Position numbers and translations under genes: made by a program. From Burkholderiales bacterium (GTDB taxonomy: Bacteria; Pseudomonadota; Gammaproteobacteria; Burkholderiales; Burkholderiaceae_C), in NCBI GenBank assembly GCA_021414305.1, contig JAIOOS010000015.1, positions 62,001 to 126,000 on the forward strand: a DNA stretch of 64,000 bases, read 5' to 3'. Of this stretch, positions 8,350-18,815 are shown piece after piece. Positions within the stretch are counted from its first letter, which is position 1. Every line of letters begins with the position of its first letter. Below the pieces are notes generated by a model that was not told the origin of the DNA, made no database searches, and saw only the letters and a program-made list of their open reading frames with translations.

Positions 8350-8984
8350 GCCGGCACACGACAGTCTGGCTGGCCGGCGCAAGCCTCGCCCTCGCCCTCG
8401 CCTCCCACGCCGCCGCGCAGGGAACGACCACCACCACCCTGCCGTCGAGCCCGGCGAAGAAGGAGCTGGTGCAGAAGATCCTGCTGCTGCAGCAGCCCGA
8501 GATCGAGGCGGTGGCGCGCAGCATCGTCGAGCGGCCGGCGGCGCAGATGATGCAGGAGGCGGGCCTTGCGATGCAGCGCCAGGTGCCGCCCGACAAGCGC
8601 GAAGCGATGGGCAAGGCGATCGAGGCCGAGGTCAAGAAGTACGTCGACGAGTCGTATCCGCTGGTGCGCGAGCGGGCGATCCGCCTGGCGCCCTCGACCC
8701 TCGGCGCGGCGATCGAGGAAAAGCTGACCGAAGACGAGCTGAAGCAGCTGCTCACCTGGCTCGAATCGCCGGCGAACAAGAAATTCCAGCAGCTCGGCCC
8801 GGCGCGCAACGCCTTCGTGCAGAAGGTGCTCGCCGAATCGATGTCGGCGGTCGACCCCAAGGTCGGCGCGCTCGATTCGCGGATCCGCGTCATCCTCGGC
8901 GTGCCGCCGGCGACGCAGGGCGCTGGCGCCTCGGGCCCGCCGCCGCGGCCCGCGCCCCCGGCGGCCCGGGCGAGCGGCAAGTAG
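8346..8984 (+). CDS. DUF2059 domain secreted protein
   Basis: 212 residues with a signal peptide ([18 protein letters not shown], cleavage after AAA near residue 24) and a helical DUF2059 region (about residues 95-160) with the typical [17 protein letters not shown] pattern. The tail is Pro/Ala-rich. It is predicted periplasmic; the biochemical function of the family is unknown. It overlaps gyrA by 4 bases and precedes pheA by 20 bases, so it is likely cotranscribed with both. Confidence 0.88.
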   Translation: MSRHTTVWLAGASLALALASHAAAQGTTTTTLPSSPAKKELVQKILLLQQPEIEAVARSIVERPAAQMMQEAGLAMQRQVPPDKREAMGKAIEAEVKKYVDESYPLVRERAIRLAPSTLGAAIEEKLTEDELKQLLTWLESPANKKFQQLGPARNAFVQKVLAESMSAVDPKVGALDSRIRVILGVPPATQGAGASGPPPRPAPPAARASGK

Positions 8985-9004
8985 AACCGCGCGACCCGGC
9001 TCGC

Positions 9005-10111
9005 ATGGCACCGACCGCGCCCGGCCGCGAAAGCGAGATCGCCGTCCTGCGCGAGCAGATCGACGCGCTCGACGCCGAGATGCTCGTCCTGGTGAATCGC
9101 CGGGCGAGCGTCGCCCAGGCGATCGGCGAGCTCAAGCGCGCCGACGGCTCGCCCGCGTTCCGGCCCGACCGCGAAGCCGCCGTCATCGACGGCCTGAAGG
9201 CGCGCAACGCCGGTCCCCTGCCGGGCGAGAGCGTGGCGCCGATCTGGCGCGAGATCATGTCGGCCTGCCGGGCGCTGGAAACGCCGACGCGGGTCGCCTA
9301 CCTCGGCCCGGCCGGCACCTTCAGCGAGCTCGCCGCGCTCGGCTACTTCGGCTCCTCGATCGTCAAGCTGCTCTGCGCCAACGCCGACGAGGTGTTCCAC
9401 GCCACCAGCGCCGGCGCCGCCGACTTCGGCGTGGTGCCGGTCGAGAACTCGAGCGAAGGCGTGGTCACGCGCTCGCTCGACCTGTTCCTGACCACGCCGC
9501 TCATCATCGTCGGCGAGACCAGCCTGTACGTGCGCCACAACCTTCTGCGCAAGGTCGATTCGAGCGACGGGATCGTCGCCGTCTGCGCCCATCCGCAAGC
9601 GCTGGCGCAGTGCCACGCCTGGCTCAGCCATCACCTGCCGGGCGTCGAGCGCCGGCCGGTCGCGAGCAACGCCGAAGGGGCGCGGCTGGCAAGCCTCGAC
9701 CCGAGCCTCGCGGGCATCGCCAGCGACCGCGCGGCGAGCGAGTTCGGCCTGCACCTGGTAGCGCCGGCGATCCAGGACGATGCGCACAACCGGACCCGCT
9801 TCGCCGTGGTCGCGCATCCCGATGCGCAGCCGCAGCCGAAGGCGACCGGCCACGACTGCACCAGCCTGGTCGTCTCGGTGCCGAACCGGCCCGGCGCGGT
9901 GCACGACATGCTCGTGCCGCTGAAGGTCCACGGTGTCTCGATGACGCGCTTCGAGTCGCGACCGGCCCGCTCGGGCCAGTGGGAGTACTACTTCTACGTC
10001 GACCTGCAGGGCCATCCCGATCAGCCGGAGGTCGCCGCGGCGCTGGCCGAGCTGCGCGAGGTGTCTTCGTTCTTCAAGTTGCTGGGCACCTACCCCGTCG
10101 ACTCCCACTAG
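9005..10111 (+). CDS. pheA: Bifunctional chorismate mutase/prephenate dehydratase (P-protein)
   Basis: 368 residues in three domains. An AroQ-class chorismate mutase (about 10-95, LREQIDALDAEMLVLVNRR) is followed by prephenate dehydratase (about 100-280) with GPAGTFSE, VPVENSSEG and the catalytic NRTRF. An ACT domain (about 290-365) with RFESRPAR is the phenylalanine-sensing motif, so feedback inhibition by Phe is expected. It makes phenylpyruvate from chorismate. The ATG at 9005 is the first in frame after the DUF2059 stop. The next gene, tyrA, takes the same prephenate to tyrosine. Confidence 0.97.
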   Translation: MAPTAPGRESEIAVLREQIDALDAEMLVLVNRRASVAQAIGELKRADGSPAFRPDREAAVIDGLKARNAGPLPGESVAPIWREIMSACRALETPTRVAYLGPAGTFSELAALGYFGSSIVKLLCANADEVFHATSAGAADFGVVPVENSSEGVVTRSLDLFLTTPLIIVGETSLYVRHNLLRKVDSSDGIVAVCAHPQALAQCHAWLSHHLPGVERRPVASNAEGARLASLDPSLAGIASDRAASEFGLHLVAPAIQDDAHNRTRFAVVAHPDAQPQPKATGHDCTSLVVSVPNRPGAVHDMLVPLKVHGVSMTRFESRPARSGQWEYYFYVDLQGHPDQPEVAAALAELREVSSFFKLLGTYPVDSH

Positions 10112-10122
10112 ACCGGCCGCAC

Positions 10123-11007
10123 ATGTTCCAGCAACTCGGGGTGATCGGCTGCGGCCTCATGGGCGGCTCGTTCGCGCTCGCCCTCAAGCGCGCCGGCCTG
10201 GTGAAGCGCGTCATCGGCTACAGCAAGTCGCCTTCGACCACCGAGCAGGCGCGACGCCTCGGCGTCATCGACCAGGCGGCCGAATCGGCCCTGCTCGCGG
10301 TCTCGGGCTCGGACCTGGTGCTGATCGCCGTGCCCGTGTCGTCGACCGAGGCGATCTTCAAGGCGATCCGCCACCTGGTCGAGCCCGGCGCGCTGATGAT
10401 GGACGTGGGCTCGACCAAGCGCGACGTGGTCGACGCGGCGCGGCGCGTGCTGAAGGACCGGATCGTCTCGTTCGTGCCCGCGCATCCGATCGCCGGCAAG
10501 GAAGTGGCCGGCATCGACCACGCCGATGCGTCGCTGTTCCAGGGCCGCCAGGTCATCCTCACGCCGCTGCCCAAGACCTCGCCCGAGCTGGTGCAGCGTG
10601 CCACCGACACCTGGGCGGCGATCGGCGCGCACGTGCTGCGCATGTCGCCCGAGAATCACGACGCAGCGTTCGCCGCCGTGAGCCATCTGCCGCACATCCT
10701 CGCCTTCGCCTACTTCAACGCGGTGTCGCGCCAGCCCGCGGGGCGCGACTACCTCTCGCTCGGCGGCCCGGGCTTTCGCGACTTCACCCGCATCGCCGCG
10801 AGCAACCCGGAGGTCTGGCGCGACATCCTGATGGCCAATCGCGAAGAGATCCTGAAGCAGACGCAGCGCTTCCGCCACGCACTCGACGCGATGGAGCACG
10901 TGGTCAAGACCGGCAACACCGAGGCCCTCGAAGCGCTCATCCGCAGCGCCAGCGACGCCCGCGCCGGCTGGCAGATGAACTCGGCCACGCCCAACACGCA
11001 TCGCTGA
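10123..11007 (+). CDS. tyrA: Prephenate dehydrogenase
   Basis: 294 residues. A Rossmann NAD-binding fold starts at LGVIGCGLMGGSFALAL (about residues 5-21), followed by the TyrA motif HPIAGKEVAGIDHA and the dimerisation region with SHLPHILAFA. It oxidatively decarboxylates prephenate to 4-hydroxyphenylpyruvate. No ACT domain is present, and the protein has the monofunctional length. In many Burkholderiales hisC lies between pheA and tyrA; here the gap is only 11 bases, so the transaminase must be elsewhere. Confidence 0.95.
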   Translation: MFQQLGVIGCGLMGGSFALALKRAGLVKRVIGYSKSPSTTEQARRLGVIDQAAESALLAVSGSDLVLIAVPVSSTEAIFKAIRHLVEPGALMMDVGSTKRDVVDAARRVLKDRIVSFVPAHPIAGKEVAGIDHADASLFQGRQVILTPLPKTSPELVQRATDTWAAIGAHVLRMSPENHDAAFAAVSHLPHILAFAYFNAVSRQPAGRDYLSLGGPGFRDFTRIAASNPEVWRDILMANREEILKQTQRFRHALDAMEHVVKTGNTEALEALIRSASDARAGWQMNSATPNTHR

Positions 11008-11041
11008 GCACGAGCGGCCCGCATCGCGCCCGAGCCCCATC

Positions 11042-13081
11042 GTGCTGACGACGAAGTTCATCGACATCCCGCCGCTCAGCGGCGTGGCCGGCGCGGTGCG
11101 CGTGCCGGGCTCGAAGAGCATCTCCAACCGCGCCCTGCTGCTCGCCGGCTTCGCCTCGGGCACGACGGTGATCGAAGGCGTGCTCGACTCCGACGACACC
11201 CGCGTCATGATCGACGCGCTGGTGCAGCTCGGCTGCGGCATCGAGGCCGCGCCGCACCGCCTCACCGTGCGCGGCGTCGGCGGCCGGCCGGCGCTGAAGA
11301 ACGCGACCTTCTTCCTCGGCAACGCCGGCACGGCGATGCGGCCGCTGACCGCGACTCTGGCCCTGTTCGCCGCGTCGTCCGATGCCAGCTTCGAGCTGCG
11401 CGGCACGCCGCGCATGCACGAGCGGCCGATCGGCGACCTGGTCGACGCCTTGCGCGGGCTCGGCTGCAGCGTCGAATGCCTGGAGAAGGAAGGCTACCCG
11501 CCGCTGCGCGTCTCGGCCGGCAAGGGTCCGCTCTCGTTCGCCGCGCCGCTGCGCGTGCGCGGCGACGTCTCCAGCCAGTTCCTCAGCGCGCTGCTGCTCG
11601 CCCTGCCCTTGCGCGCCGAGCCGGTCGACGCGGTGATCGAGGTCGCCGGCGAGCTGATCTCCAAGCCCTACGTCGACATCACACTGAAGCTGCTCGCCGC
11701 CTTCGGCATCGCCGTCGAACGCGAGGGGTCGCAGCGCTTTCGCCTCGCCGCCGGCCAGCAGCTGCGCTCGCCGGGGCGGTTCGCGGTCGAGGGCGATGCG
11801 TCATCGGCGTCGTACTTCATCGCCGCGGGCGCGATCGGGGCAGTCGACGCGCCGCTGCGCATCGAAGGCATCGACAGCGGCTCGATCCAGGGCGACATCG
11901 CCTTCGCCGACGCAGTGCGGGCGATGGGCGCGACGATCGAGTCGGGCGAGGGCTGGCTGGCGGTGCGCCGTGGCCGCTGGCCGCTCGCCGCCATCGACCT
12001 CGACTGCAACCCCCTGCCCGATGCCGCGATGACGCTCGCCTCGCTGGCGCTCTTTGCCGACGGCCCTTCGACGCTGCGCAACATCGCGAGCTGGCGGGTC
12101 AAGGAGACCGATCGCCTCGCGGCGATGGCCAGCGAGCTGCGCAAGGTCGGCGCGAGCGTCGAGGAAGGCCCGGACTTCCTGACGATCACGCCGCCGCGGG
12201 CCTGGCGGGCCGCCAGCGTCGCGACCTACGACGACCACCGCATGGCGATGGCGATGTCGCTGGCGGCGTTCAACCCGCTCGCCGGCGGCAACGTGCCGGT
12301 GCGCATCCTCGACCCGCGCTGCGTCGGCAAGACCTGGCCCGACTACTTCGAGGCCCTGTTCTCCGTCGCCAGGGCGCGGCGCGAGGCGGTTCCGGTGCTG
12401 GCCATCGACGGCCCCACCGCTTCCGGCAAGGGCACGCTGGCGCGCGAGGTCGCGGCCGCGCTCGGCTACCGGCTGCTCGATTCCGGCGCGGTCTACCGTG
12501 CGACCGCCGTCGCCGCGCTCGACGCCGGCATCGAGGCGGAGAACGCCGATGCCCTGGCCGCGCTCGCGGCCTCGCTCGAGCTCCGCTTCGACGGCGACCG
12601 CTGCCTGCTCGGCGGGCGCGACGTCACCGAATCGCTGCGCCTGGAGGAGGTCGGCGCGATGGCCTCGCGAATCTCGGCCTGGCCGGCAGTTCGCGCCGCC
12701 GTGCTCGACGCGCAGCTCGGTTTTCGCGACGTTCCCGGCCTGGTGGCCGACGGCCGCGACATGGGCAGCGTCGTGTTCCCCGACGCCGAGCTCAAGGTGT
12801 TCCTCACCGCCGGCCCCGCCGAAAGGGCAGATCGGCGCTACAAGCAGTTGATTTCAAAGGGAATTCCCGCTAATATCGACAGTCTTCGTGCCGACCTGGA
12901 AGCGCGTGACGCCCGCGATCGCAATCGCAGCGCCTCGCCTCTGAAGCCAGCCGAAGGCGCGCTCATGCTGGACAACTCGGCGCTGTCGATCGAAGCCTCG
13001 GTCGACGTCGTCCTGAAAGCCTGGCAAGAGCGCAGGCCTTTCGACCAGTCACCTGACCGTCCTGCGGTCGGGCCGGTCTAG
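11042..13081 (+). CDS. aroA-cmk: Fused EPSP synthase-cytidylate kinase
   Basis: 679 residues in one uninterrupted frame. Residues 1-443 are 3-phosphoshikimate 1-carboxyvinyltransferase ([31 protein letters not shown] near 92, [22 protein letters not shown]). A short linker (ARARREAV) leads to CMP/dCMP kinase from about 450, with a P-loop [10 protein letters not shown] near 457, [16 protein letters not shown] and [13 protein letters not shown]. The first half makes the chorismate precursor and the second half phosphorylates CMP. The start is GTG at 11042. I looked for a stop or restart near the linker and saw none. The order aroA-cmk-rpsA is conserved in proteobacteria, so this is a fusion of neighbours. 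Confidence 0.97.
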   Translation: MLTTKFIDIPPLSGVAGAVRVPGSKSISNRALLLAGFASGTTVIEGVLDSDDTRVMIDALVQLGCGIEAAPHRLTVRGVGGRPALKNATFFLGNAGTAMRPLTATLALFAASSDASFELRGTPRMHERPIGDLVDALRGLGCSVECLEKEGYPPLRVSAGKGPLSFAAPLRVRGDVSSQFLSALLLALPLRAEPVDAVIEVAGELISKPYVDITLKLLAAFGIAVEREGSQRFRLAAGQQLRSPGRFAVEGDASSASYFIAAGAIGAVDAPLRIEGIDSGSIQGDIAFADAVRAMGATIESGEGWLAVRRGRWPLAAIDLDCNPLPDAAMTLASLALFADGPSTLRNIASWRVKETDRLAAMASELRKVGASVEEGPDFLTITPPRAWRAASVATYDDHRMAMAMSLAAFNPLAGGNVPVRILDPRCVGKTWPDYFEALFSVARARREAVPVLAIDGPTASGKGTLAREVAAALGYRLLDSGAVYRATAVAALDAGIEAENADALAALAASLELRFDGDRCLLGGRDVTESLRLEEVGAMASRISAWPAVRAAVLDAQLGFRDVPGLVADGRDMGSVVFPDAELKVFLTAGPAERADRRYKQLISKGIPANIDSLRADLEARDARDRNRSASPLKPAEGALMLDNSALSIEASVDVVLKAWQERRPFDQSPDRPAVGPV

Positions 13082-13182
13082 AGGTCAGGCCCGTCGCTTT
13101 CCCTCCTCGTGCCGCAAAAGCACACCGAAGCGCCGGATCGACAACCCAACCCACAGCGGAAGCTGCACGGAACCCAAGTCAC

Positions 13183-14907
13183 ATGTCTCAAGCTCAAGTC
13201 GCCACGCCTTCGCACGCCCCCGATTCGTTCGCCGCGATGTTCGAGGACTCGCTCAAGAAGGCGGAAATGCGCACCGGCGAGGTCATCACCGCCGAGGTGA
13301 TCCGCGTCGAACACAACTTCGTCGTCGTCAACGCGGGCCTCAAGTCGGAAGCCTACGTTCCGATCGAGGAATTCAAGAACGACATCGGCGAGCTGGAAGT
13401 CCAGCCCGGCGACTTCGTCTCGGTCGCGATCGACGCGGTCGAGAACGGTTACGGCGACACCATCCTGTCGCGCGACAAGGCCAAGCGCCTCGCCTCCTGG
13501 CTCTCGCTCGAGAACTCGCTCGAGTCGGGCGAGTTCGTCACCGGAACGGTGAACGGCAAGGTCAAGGGCGGCCTCACGGTGCTCGTCAACGGCATCCGCG
13601 CCTTCCTTCCGGGTTCCCTGCTGGACACGCGTCCGGTCAAGGACATGAGCCCGTTCGAGGGCAAGACGATGGAGTTCAAGGTCATCAAGCTCGACCGCAA
13701 GCGCAACAACGTTGTGTTGTCGCGCCGTGCCGTGGTCGAGGCCTCGATGGGCGAAGAGCGCGCCAAGCTGATGGAAACGCTGCGCGAAGGCGCGATCGTC
13801 CATGGCGTGGTCAAGAACATCACCGAGTACGGCGCCTTCGTCGACCTCGGCGGCATCGACGGCCTCTTGCACATCACCGACATGGCCTGGCGCCGTGTCC
13901 GCCACCCGAGCGAAGTCGTTCAGGTGGGCCAGGAGCTCGACGCCAAGGTCCTGAAGTTCGACGCCGAGAAGAACCGCGTCTCGCTCGGCATCAAGCAGCT
14001 CGGCGACGACCCGTGGCACGGCGTCTCGCGCCGCTACCCGCAGGGCACGCGCCTGTTCGGCAAGGTCACGAACATCGCCGACTACGGCGCGTTCGTCGAG
14101 ATCGAGCCGGGCATCGAAGGCCTGGTCCACGTCTCGGAAATGGACTGGACCAACAAGAACGTCGCCCCCTCGAAGATGGTCTCGCTCGGCGAGGAAGTCG
14201 AAGTCATGGTTCTCGAGATCGACGAGGACAAGCGCCGCATCTCGCTCGGCATGAAGCAGTGCAAGGCCAATCCGTGGGAGGAGTTCTCCGCCACGGTGCA
14301 GCGCGGCGACCGGGTCAAGGGCCCCGTCAAGTCGATCACCGACTTCGGCGTGTTCGTCGGCCTGGCGGCCGGCATCGACGGCCTGGTGCACCTCTCCGAC
14401 CTCTCGTGGAACGAGCCGGGCGAAACCGCGGTTCGCAACTACAAGAAGGGCCAGGACGTGGAAGCGATCGTGCTGGCGGTCGACGTCGACCGCGAGCGCA
14501 TCTCGCTCGGCATCAAGCAGCTCGACAGCGATCCGTTCACCAGCTACAGCTCGGTCAACGACCGCGGCGCGCTGGTCACCGGCAAGGTGAAGACGGTCGA
14601 CGCGCGCGGCGCCGAGATCCAGCTCAACGACGACATCACCGGCTACCTGCGGGCTTCCGAGATCAGCCGCGACCGCGTCGAAGACGCGCGCAACGTGCTG
14701 AAGGAAGGCGACGAAGTCAACGCCATGATCATCAACGTCGACCGCAAGGCGCGTTCGATCCAGCTCTCGATCAAGGCCAAGGACAACGCCGACCAGCAGG
14801 AGCAGATGCAGAAGCTCTCGCAAAGCAACGAGCGCGAGAACGCGGGCACGACGAGCCTGGGCGCCTTGCTCCGCGCCAAGCTCGACAACCAGAACCCGCC
14901 GAGCTGA
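13183..14907 (+). CDS. rpsA: 30S ribosomal protein S1
   Basis: 574 residues with six S1 RNA-binding repeats: two degenerate N-terminal ones that tether it to the ribosome via S2, then four with the clear [15 protein letters not shown] or equivalent core. It brings mRNAs to the 30S subunit. The ATG at 13183 gives the family start [16 protein letters not shown]. The preceding bases (CGGAACCCAAGTCAC) hold no proper Shine-Dalgarno sequence, as in E. coli rpsA, where S1 represses its own mRNA. The 101-base gap after cmk could contain its own promoter. Confidence 0.98.
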   Translation: MSQAQVATPSHAPDSFAAMFEDSLKKAEMRTGEVITAEVIRVEHNFVVVNAGLKSEAYVPIEEFKNDIGELEVQPGDFVSVAIDAVENGYGDTILSRDKAKRLASWLSLENSLESGEFVTGTVNGKVKGGLTVLVNGIRAFLPGSLLDTRPVKDMSPFEGKTMEFKVIKLDRKRNNVVLSRRAVVEASMGEERAKLMETLREGAIVHGVVKNITEYGAFVDLGGIDGLLHITDMAWRRVRHPSEVVQVGQELDAKVLKFDAEKNRVSLGIKQLGDDPWHGVSRRYPQGTRLFGKVTNIADYGAFVEIEPGIEGLVHVSEMDWTNKNVAPSKMVSLGEEVEVMVLEIDEDKRRISLGMKQCKANPWEEFSATVQRGDRVKGPVKSITDFGVFVGLAAGIDGLVHLSDLSWNEPGETAVRNYKKGQDVEAIVLAVDVDRERISLGIKQLDSDPFTSYSSVNDRGALVTGKVKTVDARGAEIQLNDDITGYLRASEISRDRVEDARNVLKEGDEVNAMIINVDRKARSIQLSIKAKDNADQQEQMQKLSQSNERENAGTTSLGALLRAKLDNQNPPS

Positions 14908-14936
14908 TCGGCTGAGCTGACGCGAGTCGAGCCAAG

Positions 14937-15284
14937 GTGACGCGGTCTGACTTGGTGGTGCAGCTGGCCGAGCGCTTCGGCCAGCTCACCCATCGCGACA
15001 CCGAGTTCGCGGTGAAGACGATCCTCGATGCGATGGCCTCCGCCCTGGCGCGTGGCCACCGCATCGAGATCCGCGGCTTCGGCAGCTTCTCGATCAACCG
15101 GCGGCCGCCGCGCGTCGGGCGCAATCCGCGCTCGGGCGAGCAGGTCGTCATCTCGGAAAAGCTGGTGCCGCACTTCAAGCCGGGCAAGGCGCTGCGCGAG
15201 GCCGTCGACGCCTGCGTCGGCGCCAAGCGCGGCGAGCCGGCCGAGGCGACCGAGCAGCCGCCCCGCGTCGCCGCCGGCGACTAG
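14937..15284 (+). CDS. ihfB: Integration host factor subunit beta
   Basis: 115 residues of the HU/IHF family. The DNA-intercalating beta arm is [14 protein letters not shown] with the conserved proline, preceded by IEIRGFGSF. With IhfA it bends DNA at specific sites. The GTG start follows a weak GCCAAG. It carries a C-terminal extension of roughly 15-20 residues ([19 protein letters not shown]) beyond the usual end. It follows rpsA by 29 bases, as in many proteobacteria. Confidence 0.95.
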   Translation: MTRSDLVVQLAERFGQLTHRDTEFAVKTILDAMASALARGHRIEIRGFGSFSINRRPPRVGRNPRSGEQVVISEKLVPHFKPGKALREAVDACVGAKRGEPAEATEQPPRVAAGD

Positions 15285-15306
15285 CCTCGAGGACCGTCCC
15301 GACGCC

Positions 15307-15618
15307 ATGCGCACGCTCGTCTGGCTGTTCCGGGCCGCCGTCTTCTTCGTCCTGTTCGCGTTCGCGCTGAACAACACCGAGCCGGCCAGGATCAAGTGGT
15401 TCTTCGGCTACGAGTGGCAGGGGCCGCTGATCTTCATCGTTCTCGCCGCCTTCGGCATCGGTTGCGCCTTCGGCATCGTCGCGATGGTGCCGAGCTGGTG
15501 GCGGCACCGGCGCCTGTCCCGCACCCAGATGCGAAGGGCCGAAGACAAGCTCGCCGTCGCCGGCCCGCCGGCTGCCGCCGAGACGGCGGAGCTGCATCCG
15601 CCCCGCGATGGACTTTGA
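15307..15618 (+). CDS. lapA: LapA family inner-membrane protein
   Basis: 103 residues with two predicted membrane helices (about 5-22 and 41-63) and a basic cytoplasmic loop, matching the LapA/DUF1049 family. The N-terminus MRTLVWLFRAAVFFVLF is typical. In E. coli LapA works with LapB in controlling lipopolysaccharide assembly through FtsH and LpxC. Its 3' end overlaps lapB by 11 bases, implying translational coupling. Confidence 0.9.
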   Translation: MRTLVWLFRAAVFFVLFAFALNNTEPARIKWFFGYEWQGPLIFIVLAAFGIGCAFGIVAMVPSWWRHRRLSRTQMRRAEDKLAVAGPPAAAETAELHPPRDGL

Positions 15619-16795
15619 GCTTCAGTGGCTGCTGTGGGCCCTGCCGCTGGCGTTCGCGCTCGGCTGGGTCGCCTCGCGGCTCGACGTGCGCCAGTGGCGG
15701 CGCGATCAGAAGGACTCGCCCAAGGTCTATTACAAGGGCCTGAACTTCCTCCTCAACGAGGAGCACGACAAGGCGATCGACGCCTTCATCGAGGCGGTGC
15801 AGCAGGACCCCGACACCTCCGACCTGCATTTCGCCCTCGGCAACCTGTTCAGGCGCCGCGGCGAGTACGAGCGCGCGGTGCGCGTGCACCAGCACCTGCT
15901 CGGTCGTGCCGACCTGCCCAAGGACGACCGCGTTCGCGCCCAGCACGCGCTCGCCCAGGACTACATGAAGGCGGGCCTGTTCGACCGCGCCGAGGACGCG
16001 TACAAGGCGCTGGCCGGAACCGCCTTCGACACCGAGTCGCGGCTGGCCCTGCTCGACCTGCACGAGCGCGCGCGCGAGTGGGAGTCGGCGGTCGAGATCG
16101 CGCGACAGCTGGAGAGCAGCGGCACCGGCTCGTTCGCCTCGCGGATCGCGCACTACCAGTGCGAGCTCGCGCTCGAGGCCGACGCGGCGCATCAGACCGA
16201 AGTCGCCGACGCCGCCATCGCCGCCGCCCGCGAGGTCGCGCCGCGCGACGCCCGGCCCCTGCTGCTTGCCGGCGAGCGCGCCGCGGCCCGCGGCGATCAT
16301 GCCGAGGCGCTGCGTCTGTGGAACACGCTGATGTCGGTGCAGCCTGCCTCCTTCAACCTCGTCGCCCGGCGCTACGCGGCGAGCGCCAAGGCCGCGGGCA
16401 AGGTCGGCTCGGCCCTGGAGCGCCTGCGCTCCCTGTACGAGAAGGCGCCGACGATCGACCTGCTGGAGACGATCGCCGCGCTCGAGTCCGACCCCGAAGC
16501 GCGCCAGGGGCTGCTTCTCTCCCACCTGCGCGAGCATCCGACCCTGGCCGCGGCGCAGGCCCTGCTCGCTTCGCGCACGGCGGCCGGCCCCGGCACCGAC
16601 GGCTCGCCACCGGCCACCGCCACGCTGCCTGCGGAGGACGCCACGGCCGTGCGCCATGCGGTGCGCCGCGCCGCCAAGCCTCTGCACCGCTATCGTTGTG
16701 CCGCCTGCGGTTTCGAGGCCGAGCACTATTTCTGGCAATGTCCCGGTTGCCTCGGCTGGGACACCTACCCGCCGCGCCGACTGGAAGACCAATGA
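15608..16795 (+). CDS. lapB: Lipopolysaccharide assembly protein LapB
   Basis: 395 residues. An N-terminal membrane helix (WLLWALPLAFALGWVAS) leads to a cytoplasmic array of TPR repeats and a C-terminal rubredoxin-like zinc/iron knuckle with CAACGF and CPGCLGW. LapB adapts LpxC to the protease FtsH, limiting lipid A synthesis. It overlaps lapA (11 bases) and the heptose kinase gene (4 bases, ATGA), tying LPS regulation to core synthesis. Confidence 0.95.
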   Translation: MDFELQWLLWALPLAFALGWVASRLDVRQWRRDQKDSPKVYYKGLNFLLNEEHDKAIDAFIEAVQQDPDTSDLHFALGNLFRRRGEYERAVRVHQHLLGRADLPKDDRVRAQHALAQDYMKAGLFDRAEDAYKALAGTAFDTESRLALLDLHERAREWESAVEIARQLESSGTGSFASRIAHYQCELALEADAAHQTEVADAAIAAAREVAPRDARPLLLAGERAAARGDHAEALRLWNTLMSVQPASFNLVARRYAASAKAAGKVGSALERLRSLYEKAPTIDLLETIAALESDPEARQGLLLSHLREHPTLAAAQALLASRTAAGPGTDGSPPATATLPAEDATAVRHAVRRAAKPLHRYRCAACGFEAEHYFWQCPGCLGWDTYPPRRLEDQ

Positions 16796-17754
16796 ACACG
16801 ATGACGCCGCCAACACGCGAACGTCTGGCTGCGGCCCACGTGCTCGTGGTCGGCGACGCGATGCTCGACCGCTACTGGTTCGGCTCGGTCGACCGCATCT
16901 CGCCCGAGGCGCCGGTGCCGGTGGTGCGTGTCAATCCGGCCAGGCAGCAGGAGCGCCTCGGCGGCGCGGCCAACGTCGCCCTGAACGTCAAGGCGCTCGG
17001 GGTGCGCACCAGCCTCATCACCGCCATCGGCGACGACGAGCCCGGGCATCTCATCGAGCGAAAGCTCGAGGAGAGCGGCATCGAGTCCCTGTTCGAGCGC
17101 AGGCGCGACCTGACGACCATCGTCAAGCTGCGCGTGATCGGCCGCTCGCAGCAGCTCCTGCGCGTCGACTTCGAAGAGGAGCCGGGCTACGAGGTGCTTC
17201 AGGGCATGCTTCCTTTTTACGAGAAGGCCCTCGCGCAAACGAACGCCGTGCTGTTCTCCGACTACGGCAAAGGCGGCCTGACGCACATCACGAAGATGAT
17301 CGAGCTCGCCCGCGCCGCCGGCAAGCCCGTGCTCGTCGACCCCAAGGGCGACGACTACTCGCGCTACCAGGGCGCCACCGTCATCACCCCGAATCGCGCC
17401 GAGCTGGCCGAAGTCGTCGGGCGCTGGTCGAGCGAGGCGCAGCTTGCCGAGCGCGCCGAGCGGCTGCGTAGCGAGCTGGGTCTGGAGGGCCTGCTCGTCA
17501 CCCGCTCCGAGGACGGCATGTCGCTGTTCGACGCCGCCGGCCACCTCAGCGTACCGGCCCAGGCGCGCGAGGTCTTCGACGTCACCGGCGCCGGCGACAC
17601 CGTGATCGCCACGCTTGCTGCGATGCTCGCCGCGGGCTTGAGCCTGCGCGAGGCGCTGCCGATCGCCAACCGCGCCGGCGGCATCGTCGTCGGCAAGTTC
17701 GGCACGGCGAGCGTCTCCTGGGACGAGCTGTTCGCCACGGGAGCCGCCGCATGA
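16792..17754 (+). CDS. hldE: D-glycero-beta-D-manno-heptose-7-phosphate kinase
   Basis: 320 residues of the PfkB ribokinase family. [14 protein letters not shown] near the N-terminus and FDVTGAGDT near residue 262 carry the substrate-binding loop and catalytic Asp. It phosphorylates heptose-7-phosphate at C1 for ADP-heptose of the LPS inner core. Only the kinase half is present; the nucleotidyltransferase half of bifunctional HldE is absent and must be a separate gene outside the window, so rfaE1 or hldA is the more exact name. It overlaps both neighbours by 4 bases. Confidence 0.93.
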   Translation: MNTMTPPTRERLAAAHVLVVGDAMLDRYWFGSVDRISPEAPVPVVRVNPARQQERLGGAANVALNVKALGVRTSLITAIGDDEPGHLIERKLEESGIESLFERRRDLTTIVKLRVIGRSQQLLRVDFEEEPGYEVLQGMLPFYEKALAQTNAVLFSDYGKGGLTHITKMIELARAAGKPVLVDPKGDDYSRYQGATVITPNRAELAEVVGRWSSEAQLAERAERLRSELGLEGLLVTRSEDGMSLFDAAGHLSVPAQAREVFDVTGAGDTVIATLAAMLAAGLSLREALPIANRAGGIVVGKFGTASVSWDELFATGAAA

Positions 17755-18743
17755 GAGTGGTGGTGACCGGCGCGGCCGGGATGATCGGCGCGAACCTCGT
17801 GCACGGCCTGAACGCCATCGGCGTCGACGACGTGATCGCGGTCGACGACCTGAGCGACGGCGCCAAGTTTCGCAACCTGCTCGGCGCCTCGATCAGCGAC
17901 TACTTCGACCGGCGTGACTTCTACGCGCGCTTCGCCTCGGGCGAACTCGGCCGGATCGACTGCGTGTTCCACGAAGGCGCCTGCTCCGACACGATGGAGC
18001 AGGACGGGCGGCTGATGCTCGACCTCAACTACCGTGCCTCGAAGACGCTGCTCGACGCCTGCCAGGCGCAGGGCGTGCGCCTGCTGTACGCGTCCTCGGC
18101 CGCCACCTACGGCGGCTCGGCGTCGTTTCGCGAGGAGCCCGAATTCGAGCGGCCGCTCAACGTCTACGGCTGGTCGAAGCTGCTGTTCGACCAAGTGGTG
18201 CGCCGCGCCCTGCCGGCCACCGGCACGCAGATCGCCGGCTTTCGCTACTTCAACGTCTACGGGCCGCGCGAGCAGCACAAGGGGCGGATGGCGTCGGTCG
18301 CGTTCCACCAGTTCAACGAATGGAAGTCGAGCGGGCGGGTGAAGCTCTTCGGCGAGTACGGCGGCTACGCGGCCGGCGAGCAGCGGCGCGACTTCGTCGC
18401 CGTGAGCGATGTGGTCGCGGTCAACCTCTGGTTCCTCGAGCATCCCGAGGCGAGTGGCATCTTCAATCTCGGCAGCGGCCGGGCCCAGCCGTTCAACGAC
18501 GTCGCGGTCGCGGTGGTCAACGCCTGCCGAGCCGGCGAGGGCCTCGCGCCGCTGCCGCTCGAGGAGCTGGTGCGGGCCGGGGTGGTCGACTACATCGACT
18601 TTCCTTCCGCGCTGGTCGGCAAGTACCAGTGCTTCACCGAAGCCGACCTGGACCGCCTGCGGGCCACGGGCTGCAATCACGCGTTCGCCGACGTGGCCAG
18701 CGGCGTGGCCGGCTACGTCGCCTGGCTGCAGGCCCAGGCCTGA
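17751..18743 (+). CDS. hldD: ADP-glyceromanno-heptose 6-epimerase
   Basis: 330 residues of the extended SDR family. The NADP-binding [15 protein letters not shown] opens the protein; the catalytic Tyr/Lys pair is in [12 protein letters not shown], and the family signature [15 protein letters not shown] follows. It converts ADP-D,D-heptose to ADP-L,D-heptose, the last step of core heptose donor synthesis. It starts 4 bases inside the kinase gene and ends the cluster; a GC-rich hairpin region follows. Confidence 0.96.
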   Translation: MRVVVTGAAGMIGANLVHGLNAIGVDDVIAVDDLSDGAKFRNLLGASISDYFDRRDFYARFASGELGRIDCVFHEGACSDTMEQDGRLMLDLNYRASKTLLDACQAQGVRLLYASSAATYGGSASFREEPEFERPLNVYGWSKLLFDQVVRRALPATGTQIAGFRYFNVYGPREQHKGRMASVAFHQFNEWKSSGRVKLFGEYGGYAAGEQRRDFVAVSDVVAVNLWFLEHPEASGIFNLGSGRAQPFNDVAVAVVNACRAGEGLAPLPLEELVRAGVVDYIDFPSALVGKYQCFTEADLDRLRATGCNHAFADVASGVAGYVAWLQAQA

Positions 18744-18757
18744 GGCCGCTCACGCGA

Positions 18758-18815
18758 GCGGGCCCCGCCCAGAGGGGCCCGCCGAGGGGCCCCCGCGGAG
18801 GGGCCCCGCGGAGGG
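18758..18815. repeat. GGGGCCC-rich hairpin tract after hldD
   Basis: GCGGGCCCC (18758-18766) and GGGGCCCGC (18774-18782) form a perfect 9-bp stem with a 7-base loop. Two more imperfect copies of the motif GAGGGGCCC follow directly (about 18784-18810). No T run is present. It may act as a transcription barrier at the end of the lap-hld operon, or may be a local repeat expansion. Confidence 0.65.

Noticed and set aside
5620..8382. 920-codon minus-strand frame opposite gyrA
   Set aside because: Antisense shadow: His/Asp/Val-rich composition with no domain, exactly covering gyrA.
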